A stretch of DNA of 63,644 bases from a virus, in the IMG/VR virus record IMGVR_UViG_3300050821_007791, positions 1 through 63,644 of that record. One strand, 5' to 3'. Positions 1-6,033 of this stretch are shown here, in pieces; the first letter of the stretch is position 1, and every line of letters begins with the position of its first letter. The translations under genes were made by a program, and so were the position numbers. The notes beneath the pieces are model-generated. The model was not told the DNA's origin, ran no database searches, and saw only the letters and a list, made by a program, of their open reading frames with translations.

Positions 1-43
1 GTCCGTCCTTTCGGACAACTCTATCGCTCAGAGCCCTCCGTCC
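1..43. repeat. Terminal direct repeat, left copy
   Basis: The 43 bases here are identical to positions 63602-63644. A short exact end overlap is what an assembler leaves when it walks around a circular or circularly permuted molecule. The gene frame that runs through it supports closure of the ends. It also contains a small dyad, GTCCG...CGGAC. Confidence 0.9.
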
Positions 44-412
44 GTTCGTTGCGTCTCGGAAATCCTGCGCTCGCTCTTTGGTCCGACGCGGTGGAACGCG
101 CGGGCGTCCGCAGCGCTTGGCATGTGCGCTCGCCACGTTCGCTATCTGGCGCGGGGGGAGCGCCCGCTTACCCGTCGCCATGTCGCTCGCTTGCTGGCCG
201 TGGCAGAGCATAGACACAAGGCGCTAGCGACGGAGCGGCGGCTCGCTCATGAGAAGGTGGACAAACTATACGATGCTGCCAACAAGGCGCTGTTACAGGC
301 GCGTATCGATTTGAATAGATTAGCAGAAATGCGGGCGAAAACAAAGAGAAAGGGCGCCCCTAGAGGACGCCCGTTCCCGAGAAAGCAAGCGGGTTTAGAA
401 CACTCGGATTGA
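1..412 (+). CDS. Junction-spanning HTH-type small protein, C-terminal part
   Basis: The frame is open from base 2 and, once the terminal repeats are merged, continues back to an ATG at 63582, giving a 143-residue protein beginning MPYDIAPSV. If the contig were linear, the first ATG would be at 122 (96 aa). The middle of the protein (RASAALGMCARHVRYLARGE) resembles a helix-turn-helix of the 'AALGxxxRxVRxxxxGxRP' type, and the C-terminal half is a charged helix. The last residues read through a GC-rich dyad near 355-375. Its MP[YF]D start is shared with several other small proteins of this genome. A DNA-binding role is inferred. Confidence 0.5.
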   Translation, partial: SVLSDNSIAQSPPSVRCVSEILRSLFGPTRWNARASAALGMCARHVRYLARGERPLTRRHVARLLAVAEHRHKALATERRLAHEKVDKLYDAANKALLQARIDLNRLAEMRAKTKRKGAPRGRPFPRKQAGLEHSD

Positions 413-620
413 GCGGCTTAGTCGCACCGTCGATCCGTAGGCCGTTTCCAATGTCGGTCTCGACGTAAGGCACAGGCACCATCGGCAACACGGGCCGCAC
501 GCCATAGCGATAAGCGCCGTACTCGTTATCTAGCCTGTCGGCGCGGCGAGTCGCGCGACGCCGCGTCTCATAGGTGCCTACAACATCACCCGTCTTGCGG
601 TCGTACACCTGATAACGCAT
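360..620 (-). CDS. Small conserved phage protein (MRYQVYDRKTG type)
   Basis: This 86-residue protein begins with MRYQVYDRKTGDVVGTYE followed by an Arg-rich stretch and a tyrosine-rich segment (YGAYRYGVRP). The short N-terminal beta-type motif 'YxVxDxxTGxxVG' is common in small proteins of proteobacterial phages, but I know of no assigned function. It converges on the rightward frame ending at 412. The start codon at 620 has an AAGG-type ribosome site just upstream on this strand. It is the most distal gene of a leftward block that starts at 2233. Confidence 0.7.
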   Translation of the reverse strand: MRYQVYDRKTGDVVGTYETRRRATRRADRLDNEYGAYRYGVRPVLPMVPVPYVETDIGNGLRIDGATKPLNPSVLNPLAFSGTGVL

Positions 621-639
621 TCGATTCCCCTTCCTTTGG

Positions 640-837
640 TTAGAGGCTCTTCACCATCTGCCCGGTTGACCGACGCCGCAGCATTGCAATCTCTAGGTCA
701 GCGTCCGCTCGCAACACACCAGCCACCATGCGTATCTGTGCCGCATGCTCGCTCGGCACCAATACCGTCACACTCACCATGCCAGCCGCTTGCTGCCGAG
801 CTAGCCATTTCGCTTGTCTCTCCGCTGCCGTTGCCAT
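640..837 (-). CDS. Ribbon-helix-helix-like small DNA-binding protein
   Basis: A 65-residue protein with N-terminal AAERQAKWLARQQAAGMVSV, then TVLVPSEHAAQIRMVAGVLR. This is the usual pattern of short phage and plasmid proteins in which a basic helix precedes a beta strand (VTVLVP) and two helices, as in RHH/Arc-type regulators. It lies between the DUF932 gene and the 86-residue gene in the same leftward block. DNA binding and repression of nearby promoters are inferred from the fold pattern only. Confidence 0.65.
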   Translation of the reverse strand: MATAAERQAKWLARQQAAGMVSVTVLVPSEHAAQIRMVAGVLRADADLEIAMLRRRSTGQMVKSL

Positions 838-967
838 GTCGCTCTTCCCTCCCCGTCATATCTAACGGCCTATTAGAACCACAGTCGGCGGGGAAACGTC
901 AATCTCTTTGTCGTCCGGAAAAGAAAAAGGGCGCCCCGCTAGGAGCGCCCCTTGCTCGAAAGCTGGC

Positions 968-1966
968 TTACTTGGCGCTCACGGGGCGCTGGAGAAGGTC
1001 CGGGAGCCCATCGGCGAAGGCAAGGGCGCCAGAGAAGATGTCCGCCTTGCGCGTGGCGTTCGCTCCGAACCACGTTGACGTTAGCCGCGTGTCGGGAGAG
1101 CGGCCGGCATGATGGTCGAAATGCTCGGTCGCGGCGTTCACCAGACCCCAGGCCGTTCCGTTGGCGCTCGCGAGCGTTGAGCCCTTTGCCTCACCAGAGA
1201 AGAGCCGCAGGATCTCGCCCATCGGCCGGGCGTTCGGCTGGTCGTCCGCTGACTTCTCAGGATCGCCCATCGCCGCAATGAGGATCTTCGCCGCTTCCCG
1301 CTTCGTGAGCTTGCGGGAGGAAAGCCGCTCACACTGCCCGGCAAACGTCTCCCATTGCCGATCAAGGAGTCCCATCTCCACTTGCACCTTGGTCGCCTTG
1401 AACTCGGTCGAGTGCCGCACCTTGATTGCGCTCTTGGCCCCCATCATCGCCGCATCCAACGTGTTGTTACAAACCACCCGAACGCTCGTAACCATACCCG
1501 TGGTTGCGAGGGAACCATCCGCCGACGTTGCCAGGAGAACGTACCCGTTCACCTTGTCGCCACCAGCGAGCGCGAAGTTGTGCGGGAGACGAGCGAGCGC
1601 CCAATAGACGGAACCGCCCTTCAGCGTTCCCGCAGTCTCCAATTTCAGAGACAGATTGTCGCACAAATTGCGGAAAAACTCCAACACTTCCGCGGGTTGC
1701 ACGATCTGATAGCGATTCGACACAACCGCGAAAGGCGCCTTGGTATCGTTGCGGAAAAGGACGTGACGGTCGTCCCATACCTCGGGATTCTCGTTAGCTC
1801 CGAAACGGACGCGCGAGCGGCAAATCTTGTAGCTCATCCCCGCTTCGACCAGCCACGTTTCGATCGGCGCGTCAGCCGTCAGAACCTGCCCGAGACCATG
1901 CCATGGCGTTGCGCCGATATACGCCATTGACGCCCGACCGTCCATAATCGTGAGATTGTGTGCCAT
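968..1966 (-). CDS. DUF932 phage/plasmid-like protein (TIGR03299 type)
   Basis: The 332-residue product matches the DUF932 family. It has an early WHGLG motif (residues 23-27), a conserved central region around VVSNRYQIVQPAEVLEFF, and a C-terminal half with SVRVVCNNTL. The family is found on plasmids and phages. Its biochemical function is not established, although it is often located with anti-restriction or DNA-metabolism genes. The start at 1966 follows an AAGGGGA ribosome site that lies inside a nested hairpin (see 1967-2008). The gene is in the leftward block with two small RHH-like proteins. I am confident of the family, not of the role. Confidence 0.9.
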   Translation of the reverse strand: MAHNLTIMDGRASMAYIGATPWHGLGQVLTADAPIETWLVEAGMSYKICRSRVRFGANENPEVWDDRHVLFRNDTKAPFAVVSNRYQIVQPAEVLEFFRNLCDNLSLKLETAGTLKGGSVYWALARLPHNFALAGGDKVNGYVLLATSADGSLATTGMVTSVRVVCNNTLDAAMMGAKSAIKVRHSTEFKATKVQVEMGLLDRQWETFAGQCERLSSRKLTKREAAKILIAAMGDPEKSADDQPNARPMGEILRLFSGEAKGSTLASANGTAWGLVNAATEHFDHHAGRSPDTRLTSTWFGANATRKADIFSGALAFADGLPDLLQRPVSAK

Positions 1967-2008
1967 TGTGCTGTTCCCCTTGCGAGCGGAATTGCTCGCT
2001 ACAGCACA
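1967..2008 (-). promoter_or_regulatory. Nested hairpin in the leader of the DUF932 gene
   Basis: Outer arms TGTGCTGT (2001-2008 on the minus strand) and ACAGCACA (1967-1974) pair over 8 bp. Inside them GCGAGC/GCTCGC pairs over 6 bp. The 3' outer arm abuts the ATG at 1966, and the AAGGGGA ribosome site lies between the arms. This could gate translation of the DUF932 gene. The pairing is seen in the sequence; the regulation is inferred. Confidence 0.5.
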
Positions 2009-2018
2009 AGGTAATAGA

Positions 2019-2030
2019 GGCGCTAGCGCC
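2019..2030. promoter_or_regulatory. Palindrome GGCGCTAGCGCC, candidate operator
   Basis: A perfect 12-bp palindrome immediately downstream of the 63-residue RHH-like gene and upstream of the DUF932 gene. An 11-bp copy lies on the other side of the RHH gene (2251-2261), and GCGCTAGCG recurs at 221-229. Confidence 0.4.
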
Positions 2031-2041
2031 CGTCAATAGCT

Positions 2042-2233
2042 TTAACGCCGTTCTAGTAAAATAAATTTACGCTCCCGCTCCTCTAGCTCCCTCTTCACCA
2101 AATCCGTTAGCCACGTCGATGGCGCCTTGCAGTCGATCGCCGCTAGCTCCCTTACCTTCGATTGCAATTCGGAGCCTAGGCGCAGGTAGAACCCCTTGCG
2201 CCCGCTCCATCCGCTCTTTCCTGATAGGCTCAT
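2042..2233 (-). CDS. Ribbon-helix-helix-like regulator
   Basis: A 63-residue basic protein, GFYLRLGSELQSKVRELAAI followed by a helix ending in VKRELEERE. A beta strand followed by two helices is the RHH/CopG layout. It is flanked on both sides by copies of the palindrome GGCGCTAGCGC (2019-2030 and 2251-2261), which makes autoregulation and control of the divergent promoter at 2291 plausible. It is the first gene of the leftward block ending at 360. Confidence 0.65.
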   Translation of the reverse strand: MSLSGKSGWSGRKGFYLRLGSELQSKVRELAAIDCKAPSTWLTDLVKRELEERERKFILLERR

Positions 2234-2250
2234 ACGCCGCTTATAGCGCG

Positions 2251-2261
2251 GGCGCTAGCGC
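2251..2261. promoter_or_regulatory. Second copy of the CTAG palindrome, candidate operator
   Basis: GGCGCTAGCGC lies between the RHH-like gene (start 2233) and the rightward promoter at 2291. It is identical to the copy at 2019-2029. Confidence 0.4.
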
Positions 2262-2290
2262 ATACACAACATTATTACACGTAAAACCGT

Positions 2291-2319
2291 TTGACACTCT
2301 CTATGCGCTCGCTTACGCT
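2291..2319 (+). promoter_or_regulatory. Sigma70-type early promoter
   Basis: TTGACA (2291-2296), a 17-bp spacer, and TACGCT (2314-2319), about 30 bp ahead of the first rightward gene, which has a GGGGAG ribosome site. It is placed back to back with the leftward RHH gene. Confidence 0.6.
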
Positions 2320-2346
2320 CTTACGTGACAGATAGGGGAGTCCACC

Positions 2347-2637
2347 ATGTATGAAATCGTAACGTCGCGTGAGACTTATTCGTTAGGCGCTGATGGCAAA
2401 ATCGGACGCCCCGAAATAAAGATGCTGCCAAGTGGCAAGTGGCTGATGCTCGGACTATACGAGTATCGCGGATTCGGCGGCTCCTTTATTCCGTTAGCCG
2501 ACGTTCTCAATCGCCTTGATACTTTGCCATGGAAGTACAAGAACGGCAAGGAGCGATTCCATATTCGCGACCTTGACCATGGCACCGTTCGCCAATGGGG
2601 CGAAAGCGTCACTTGCATTCGTCGCGTGACGCCATGA
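2347..2637 (+). CDS. Hypothetical early protein
   Basis: A 96-residue protein with no family I recognise. It is a mix of short beta-type segments (YEIVTSRETYSLGADG) and a conserved-looking aromatic middle (GLYEYRGFGGSFIPLADVLN). It has a strong GGGGAG ribosome site and is the first gene behind the promoter at 2291. Its end overlaps the first copy of a 42-bp repeat that carries a mini-ORF. Confidence 0.65.
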   Translation: MYEIVTSRETYSLGADGKIGRPEIKMLPSGKWLMLGLYEYRGFGGSFIPLADVLNRLDTLPWKYKNGKERFHIRDLDHGTVRQWGESVTCIRRVTP

Positions 2638-2672
2638 CCGACTCCGCTCGTTCGCTTGCTCGGCAATAGGAG
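2631..2672 (+). repeat. 42-bp direct repeat with 11-codon ORF and ribosome site, copy 1
   Basis: Identical to 2901-2942. It contains ATG at 2634, ten further codons (MTDSARSLARQ) and a TAG stop that overlaps AGGAG, the ribosome site of the gene that follows. It therefore looks like a portable leader and translation-start cassette. Confidence 0.8.
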
Positions 2673-2678
2673 CCCATC

Positions 2679-2864
2679 ATGTTCAATCTCCGCATTGCGA
2701 CCAATACATCGTCTGCTTTCAAACAGGGACAAGGAAAGCCAGAAATCGCCCGAATCTTGCGGGAACTAGCCGATAGAATCGAGGCTATTGACGGCGCGAT
2801 AGGTCAAGGCAACGTCCGCGACGGAAATGGTTATCTCGTCGGCTCCTTTGATTGCGAGGAATAA
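2679..2864 (+). CDS. Small phage protein with IARILRELADRIE helix
   Basis: A 61-residue protein. The central helix KPEIARILRELADRIEAIDG followed by a short 'RDxNGxxVGxF' strand is typical of many tiny phage early proteins of unknown function. The ribosome site AGGAG comes from the 42-bp repeat just upstream. It stands in an early cassette of similarly small genes. Confidence 0.7.
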   Translation: MFNLRIATNTSSAFKQGQGKPEIARILRELADRIEAIDGAIGQGNVRDGNGYLVGSFDCEE

Positions 2865-2868
2865 TACC

Positions 2869-2901
2869 ATGAATCGCAAGACATTGAACGAGGCGCGGTA
2901 G
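2869..2901 (+). CDS. 10-residue mini-ORF MNRKTLNEAR
   Basis: ATG at 2869 to TAG at 2899-2901. It starts with MNRKTL, matching the N-terminus of the 26-residue ORF at 3167 (MNRNTL). Because it sits just before the second 42-bp repeat copy, it may be a truncated duplicate of that ORF. Translation is not proven. Confidence 0.25.
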   Translation: MNRKTLNEAR

Positions 2902-2942
2902 CCATGACCGACTCCGCTCGTTCGCTTGCTCGGCAATAGGAG
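2901..2942 (+). repeat. 42-bp direct repeat with 11-codon ORF and ribosome site, copy 2
   Basis: Exact copy of 2631-2672. It again supplies the AGGAG site of the next gene (start 2949). Confidence 0.8.
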
Positions 2943-2948
2943 ACTACC

Positions 2949-3170
2949 ATGCTTAGACTCAATCGCGATGTCTGCGCCGGCTTTGGTCCTGGTGCGCCTG
3001 GATATGCGGCGACCTACCCAAAAGGGACGGAAGTTATCAAGGTAGTGGGCGGTTGCGGCGGATACGCCATCCGCAGCGAGAAATTGGTCCGAGAACTCAC
3101 GCACAACGCCCATGACGCACGTTGCCGTTGGGTCTTCGTACCTGCCGATGCAGTGGAGATCGTACCATGA
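2949..3170 (+). CDS. Hypothetical early protein, Gly-rich
   Basis: A 73-residue protein, glycine-rich in the first half (CAGFGPGAPGYAATYPKG) and with a beta-type C-terminus (RWVFVPADAVEIV). I recognise no family. Translation starts from the ribosome site inside the second 42-bp repeat. The stop overlaps the start of the 26-residue ORF at 3167 (ATGA). Confidence 0.65.
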   Translation: MLRLNRDVCAGFGPGAPGYAATYPKGTEVIKVVGGCGGYAIRSEKLVRELTHNAHDARCRWVFVPADAVEIVP

Positions 3171-3247
3171 ATCGCAACACATTGGAATGCATCGAAGGGG
3201 CGAGCGTCGATTCGTACTATTCACGCGGCGTTGCCGTCTACAAGTGA
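3167..3247 (+). CDS. 26-residue mini-gene MNRNTLECIEG...
   Basis: ATG at 3167 overlaps the stop of the previous gene in an ATGA junction. The frame runs 26 codons to TGA at 3245-3247. Its first residues repeat those of the 10-residue ORF at 2869. The overlap makes coupled translation plausible. No function can be assigned. Confidence 0.4.
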   Translation: MNRNTLECIEGASVDSYYSRGVAVYK

Positions 3248-3279
3248 GGACCTACCAACATAACATGAGGGGAATCAAC

Positions 3280-3813
3280 ATGGCACGCAAAACGACACGG
3301 AAGACCGCCACACGTAAGCGCAAAGCGCCAGCCAAGAAGCGCAAGACAGACTCGCTCATCGGCTGGCATTTCGCCGAGGAATCCCGCCGTCTTCGTTATG
3401 GTGATGGACGGGAGATCGTCGTCGGCAAAACGCATCGCGTGAAGTGCGTGCCTGTCTTATGCGAGATCGGACTCCATGCGAGCGAACGAGCGTTTGATGC
3501 TCTCAAATACGCGCCAGAACCAATCCTCTACCGCGTCCAGCTTGGCGGAAAGATCGTGCGCGGCAACGACAAAGCCGTTGCAACGTCGCGCAAGTATCTC
3601 GCCGAGATCGACGCAACGCCCATTCTACGCCAGTTCGCACGTAAATGCGCGCTCAAAGTCATTCACCTTTGGGATGCGCCGCGTGTCGTTCGCGACTACC
3701 TCGAAACCGGCGATGAGTCGTTGAGGGCCGCCGCGAGGGACGCCGCGGAAAAAGAACAGGCGGAAATCCTTGAGGCGCTATGTCTCGCCGCTATCGCCAA
3801 GGTGTCCCCATGA
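3280..3813 (+). CDS. DUF7666-like phage protein
   Basis: 177 residues from the ATG at 3280, chosen because GAGGGG lies just upstream; the frame is open further upstream without a better start. A Lys/Arg-rich N-terminus (residues 1-23) leads into a domain with GLHASERAFDALKYAPEPIL, then LWDAPRVVRDYLETGDESLR. This 'GLHAS...YLxTGDExLRxAA' pattern is typical of a phage family often labelled DUF7666, of unknown function. The C-terminus is a charged helix. The stop overlaps the next start (ATGA at 3810). Confidence 0.75.
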   Translation: MARKTTRKTATRKRKAPAKKRKTDSLIGWHFAEESRRLRYGDGREIVVGKTHRVKCVPVLCEIGLHASERAFDALKYAPEPILYRVQLGGKIVRGNDKAVATSRKYLAEIDATPILRQFARKCALKVIHLWDAPRVVRDYLETGDESLRAAARDAAEKEQAEILEALCLAAIAKVSP

Positions 3814-3995
3814 CCGGACAACCGCCACGCATGGCAACGCTCCTGCGCCCCGTAGAAATCACGTACACCACCATGCTCTACGGACGACGGCACGTTGTCA
3901 CGCTCTACACCTACGCCGAGGTAGTGGCGTGGCTGCTCCTCATGACGGGACCGGGGAAGCCGTCGCTACTCATCATAAACGTACGTCAGCCCTAA
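3810..3995 (+). CDS. Small hypothetical protein with hydrophobic segment
   Basis: 61 residues starting in the ATGA overlap with the previous gene. It contains a tyrosine-rich strand (ITYTTMLYGRRHVVTLYTYA) followed by a moderately hydrophobic helix (EVVAWLLLMTG) that could associate with the membrane. It is the last gene of the first rightward early run. The 220 bases after it (3996-4218) hold no gene I can support and separate it from the convergent leftward block. Confidence 0.55.
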   Translation: MTGQPPRMATLLRPVEITYTTMLYGRRHVVTLYTYAEVVAWLLLMTGPGKPSLLIINVRQP

Positions 3996-4218
3996 CGAAA
4001 CGGTCCCGACGTGTCGCGCGGTTGACCGCCGATCGTGCACGCTCACTTAGCACACAACCGCAACTTTTCTTGTTGCCGGACATTAGCGAGCGGCAAGACG
4101 CCAGAACGGCGCGCGCCCGCAATCACAGCGGCAACGCCACACGCGCGAGCGGCTGACGCCCATTTGGAATTTCGTCAACCGCTTCGCAACAAGACGCCCA
4201 AAGCGCTTTCCCTTGAGG

Positions 4219-4431
4219 TTAAGCGCATACGACACGGCGCGATAGCTCCTCCCGTATCGCCTGAACCGAGGCGTGCAGCTTGCAAACGATCGCTGCCGTT
4301 TGTCCCATGGACGACGTTAGCTCGTCAATGAGCGTGTAGCGAGTCGTCAACATGCGGTTGAGTTGATCGTCCGACGTTTCATGAAGAGCGAGCGGGACGA
4401 CCGAACGGGTCGAGAGACCATCATACGGCAT
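4219..4431 (-). CDS. Small MPYDG-start protein
   Basis: 70 residues from the ATG at 4431, which has GGAGGG five bases upstream and overlaps the stop of the preceding gene. A much longer open frame exists here but overlaps two better genes. The N-terminus MPYDGLS is shared with the MPFDG set (see 14876-15991). The rest is a long helix with DQLNRMLTTRYTLIDELTSS. Function unknown. Confidence 0.65.
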   Translation of the reverse strand: MPYDGLSTRSVVPLALHETSDDQLNRMLTTRYTLIDELTSSMGQTAAIVCKLHASVQAIREELSRRVVCA

Positions 4432-4738
4432 GGGACGCCCTCCATGCGCGGGCGCGAGAGAGAGCGGCGCCCATCGTCCAATTCTGTCGCTCACCCCACG
4501 CCCCGCAAATACCAGTACCGTAAGAGACAACTCTGTGCTCAATGTCATCGGCCGTACGGAAGTACGTTCCACCCGCCGCCGTGACATCAAACCCGCGCGC
4601 TCTCCCATACATACAAAGCAAACAGCCGTGGATATCGTTGTAGTCGTACGTCTCATTCGGATCGCGCGTTTCCAACCACGCGATGAGATCGTCCAACGTC
4701 GGTTCCGTCTCGGTGTATGTCGTGCTGTCCAGTGGCAT
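4421..4738 (-). CDS. MPLDS-start protein, DUF6197-like
   Basis: 105 residues. A short N-terminal MPLDS stretch is followed by an acidic helix (LDDLIAWLETRD) and YDYNDIHGCLLCMYGRARG, where a Cys-x-x-Cys motif stands in the place of the 'CLxGAL' signature of the DUF6197-like paralogues at 14876 and 15271. The translation start carries the same 21-base cassette (ribosome site GAGGGAG) as the next gene upstream at 5209. No function is known for this family. Confidence 0.7.
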   Translation of the reverse strand: MPLDSTTYTETEPTLDDLIAWLETRDPNETYDYNDIHGCLLCMYGRARGFDVTAAGGTYFRTADDIEHRVVSYGTGICGAWGERQNWTMGAALSRARAWRASHAV

Positions 4739-4756
4739 GATGAAACTCCCTCGTTA
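4736..4756 (-). repeat. 21-base translation-start cassette, copy 1
   Basis: The 21 bases ending at the ATG at 4738, which include the GAGGGAG ribosome site, are identical to those at 5207-5227. Two adjacent genes therefore use a duplicated translation-initiation region. Confidence 0.65.
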
Positions 4757-5209
4757 CTCGGTTTCGTCCGTGAGTGGAATCGCTGCGGGAACGCCCGTTG
4801 CGGCGTACGCTCGGCGCTTGCCCGGCATCCATGCGTCGGCGTCGCCGTCGCTCGATATGCGCCATACATCAGGCGCGTGATAGTTCGCCATCAAGAGAAT
4901 GGCACACACCACGACATCGTATGGCTTGTGTGCCGTCTTGCAGAAAGCGAACGTGCTGCCGTCAGGAACCGGAATGCGCGGCGCCTGCTTGAAGCGTTCC
5001 AACAGGAACGTCTCATGCCCGTTCTCGCCGACGCCATTGAAGCGGATCTCGTCAACGCTCAGGGGCGGCGCTTCGTCAGGATCATCATACTCGCGGGCAA
5101 GTTTCACGTCGCCGCTTTCCGAAATGATCGCCCGCGCCGCGTCTAGGATGGCGATCCACTCGGCGGGCGTGGCGTCGCGCTTCTGATACCAATAATGTGT
5201 GTACCCCAT
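4754..5209 (-). CDS. Conserved phage protein MGYTHYWYQ
   Basis: 151 residues beginning MGYTHYWYQKRDATPAEW, a start seen in a widespread family of phage and plasmid proteins of unknown function. The middle has EAPPLSVDEIRFNGVGENGHETF and the later part CKTAHKPYDVVVCAILLMAN, both typical of that family. It is the first leftward gene of the 5.2-4.2 kb block and lies behind the leftward promoter at 5238-5266. The ribosome site is in the 21-base cassette at 5207-5227. Confidence 0.8.
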   Translation of the reverse strand: MGYTHYWYQKRDATPAEWIAILDAARAIISESGDVKLAREYDDPDEAPPLSVDEIRFNGVGENGHETFLLERFKQAPRIPVPDGSTFAFCKTAHKPYDVVVCAILLMANYHAPDVWRISSDGDADAWMPGKRRAYAATGVPAAIPLTDETE

Positions 5210-5227
5210 GATGAAACTCCCTCGTTA
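5207..5227 (-). repeat. 21-base translation-start cassette, copy 2
   Basis: Identical to 4736-4756. It carries the ribosome site and start codon of the 151-residue gene. Confidence 0.65.
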
Positions 5228-5237
5228 AGACACACGT

Positions 5238-5266
5238 AGCGTCTCACAAACGAACGCCCATGTCAA
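5238..5266 (-). promoter_or_regulatory. Leftward promoter, back to back with 5272
   Basis: On the minus strand TTGACA (5266-5261), a 17-bp spacer, and GACGCT (5243-5238). The -35 box is an inverted neighbour of the rightward -35 at 5272, separated by only 5 bp. Confidence 0.45.
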
Positions 5267-5271
5267 ACATC

Positions 5272-5300
5272 TTGACGGACATTTCGTTTCGTATTATGGT
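5272..5300 (+). promoter_or_regulatory. Rightward early promoter
   Basis: TTGACG (5272-5277), a 17-bp spacer and TATGGT (5295-5300); an alternative TATTAT lies at 5292. It drives the gene at 5329, which has a GAGGGAG ribosome site. Confidence 0.55.
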
Positions 5301-5328
5301 GAGGCGTCTTTAACCGAGGGAGTCCAAC

Positions 5329-5925
5329 ATGACACACCGCGCATCCTGCCGTCTGCCAAAGAGGCCGTCCGCTCTCATACGCTTGGCTATCGCCGACTTG
5401 AAGAAAGCGGAACGAACGGAGGGGTACAGAGTCGATATGAATACGTGGCATGATGGCGCCACGCTCGGCGAGACGCTTTACGACCCAGCTACCTGCATCA
5501 CTACGGAAACCGAGGCCGCGTCCCCGTGTGTCGTGTGCTTCGCCGGCTCCGTCATGGCGTTTTCGCTCAATGCCCCACAGACACGAAACACACGACCCGA
5601 AGATTACCCCGAAGACGTTGCAATCGCCCTATCTGCACTCGATAAATTCGGCATGGGGTGGGTTTTCATTGCTCTTGTGAGGATGGGCATTAGCAACCGG
5701 CGGATCGACAAGGCCGTAAAGGCTGTCGGCGGCGGCGGATATCTCGAAGTCGTCGATTACGAAGACGACCCCGCCGCCTTCAAGCGTAAGATGCTGTGGA
5801 TCGCCACCAAAGCTCGCCAAGATCGGCCTTTAGAAACGATGGGCGGGAGCGCGCTTGAGGGAGGGGAAAAGCGCAACTCCCGCCCGTCCCTCACGTCACG
5901 TCGGGGAGGCGTGACGGGGACTTGA
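5329..5925 (+). CDS. Conserved phage protein (RPSALIRLAIADL type)
   Basis: 198 residues. The N-terminal PSALIRLAIADLKKAERTEG and the SPCVVCFAGSVMAFSL segment (Cys-x-x-Cys-like with an alanine-rich helix) are the signature of a small phage family seen in alpha- and betaproteobacterial phages, with no known function. The C-terminal 30 residues are low complexity and basic. It has its own promoter at 5272 and a strong ribosome site. Confidence 0.75.
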   Translation: MTHRASCRLPKRPSALIRLAIADLKKAERTEGYRVDMNTWHDGATLGETLYDPATCITTETEAASPCVVCFAGSVMAFSLNAPQTRNTRPEDYPEDVAIALSALDKFGMGWVFIALVRMGISNRRIDKAVKAVGGGGYLEVVDYEDDPAAFKRKMLWIATKARQDRPLETMGGSALEGGEKRNSRPSLTSRRGGVTGT

Positions 5926-5970
5926 GATTTAAGATAGTCAAAAAAAGTGACGGATGCAACGAAAAAGTTC

Positions 5971-5999
5971 TTGTCAAACGGATTTACGTCCGTCATACA
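5971..5999 (+). promoter_or_regulatory. Probable promoter with ACGGA/TCCGT dyad
   Basis: TTGTCA (5971-5976), a 17-bp spacer, CATACA (5994-5999). The spacer holds the inverted repeat ACGGA-6-TCCGT. A related perfect palindrome, ACGGACGTCCGT, is at 63481-63492. This supports starting the next gene at 6034 rather than at the upstream GTG at 5947. Confidence 0.4.
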
Positions 6000-6033
6000 T
6001 ATTGACGGAACGCTATCACGGGGAGCCGCACAC

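Noticed and set aside
122-412. Start of the HTH gene at ATG 122
   Set aside because: The frame is open to the contig start and continues to an ATG at 63582 when the ends are joined; the upstream start is preferred.
2631-2942. Possible CRISPR-type repeat
   Set aside because: Only two copies, 270 bases apart, with genes between; not an array.
4219-4869. 216-residue leftward frame
   Set aside because: It overlaps two better genes (4421-4738 and 4754-5209). Only its last 70 codons, from an ATG with GGAGGG, are retained.
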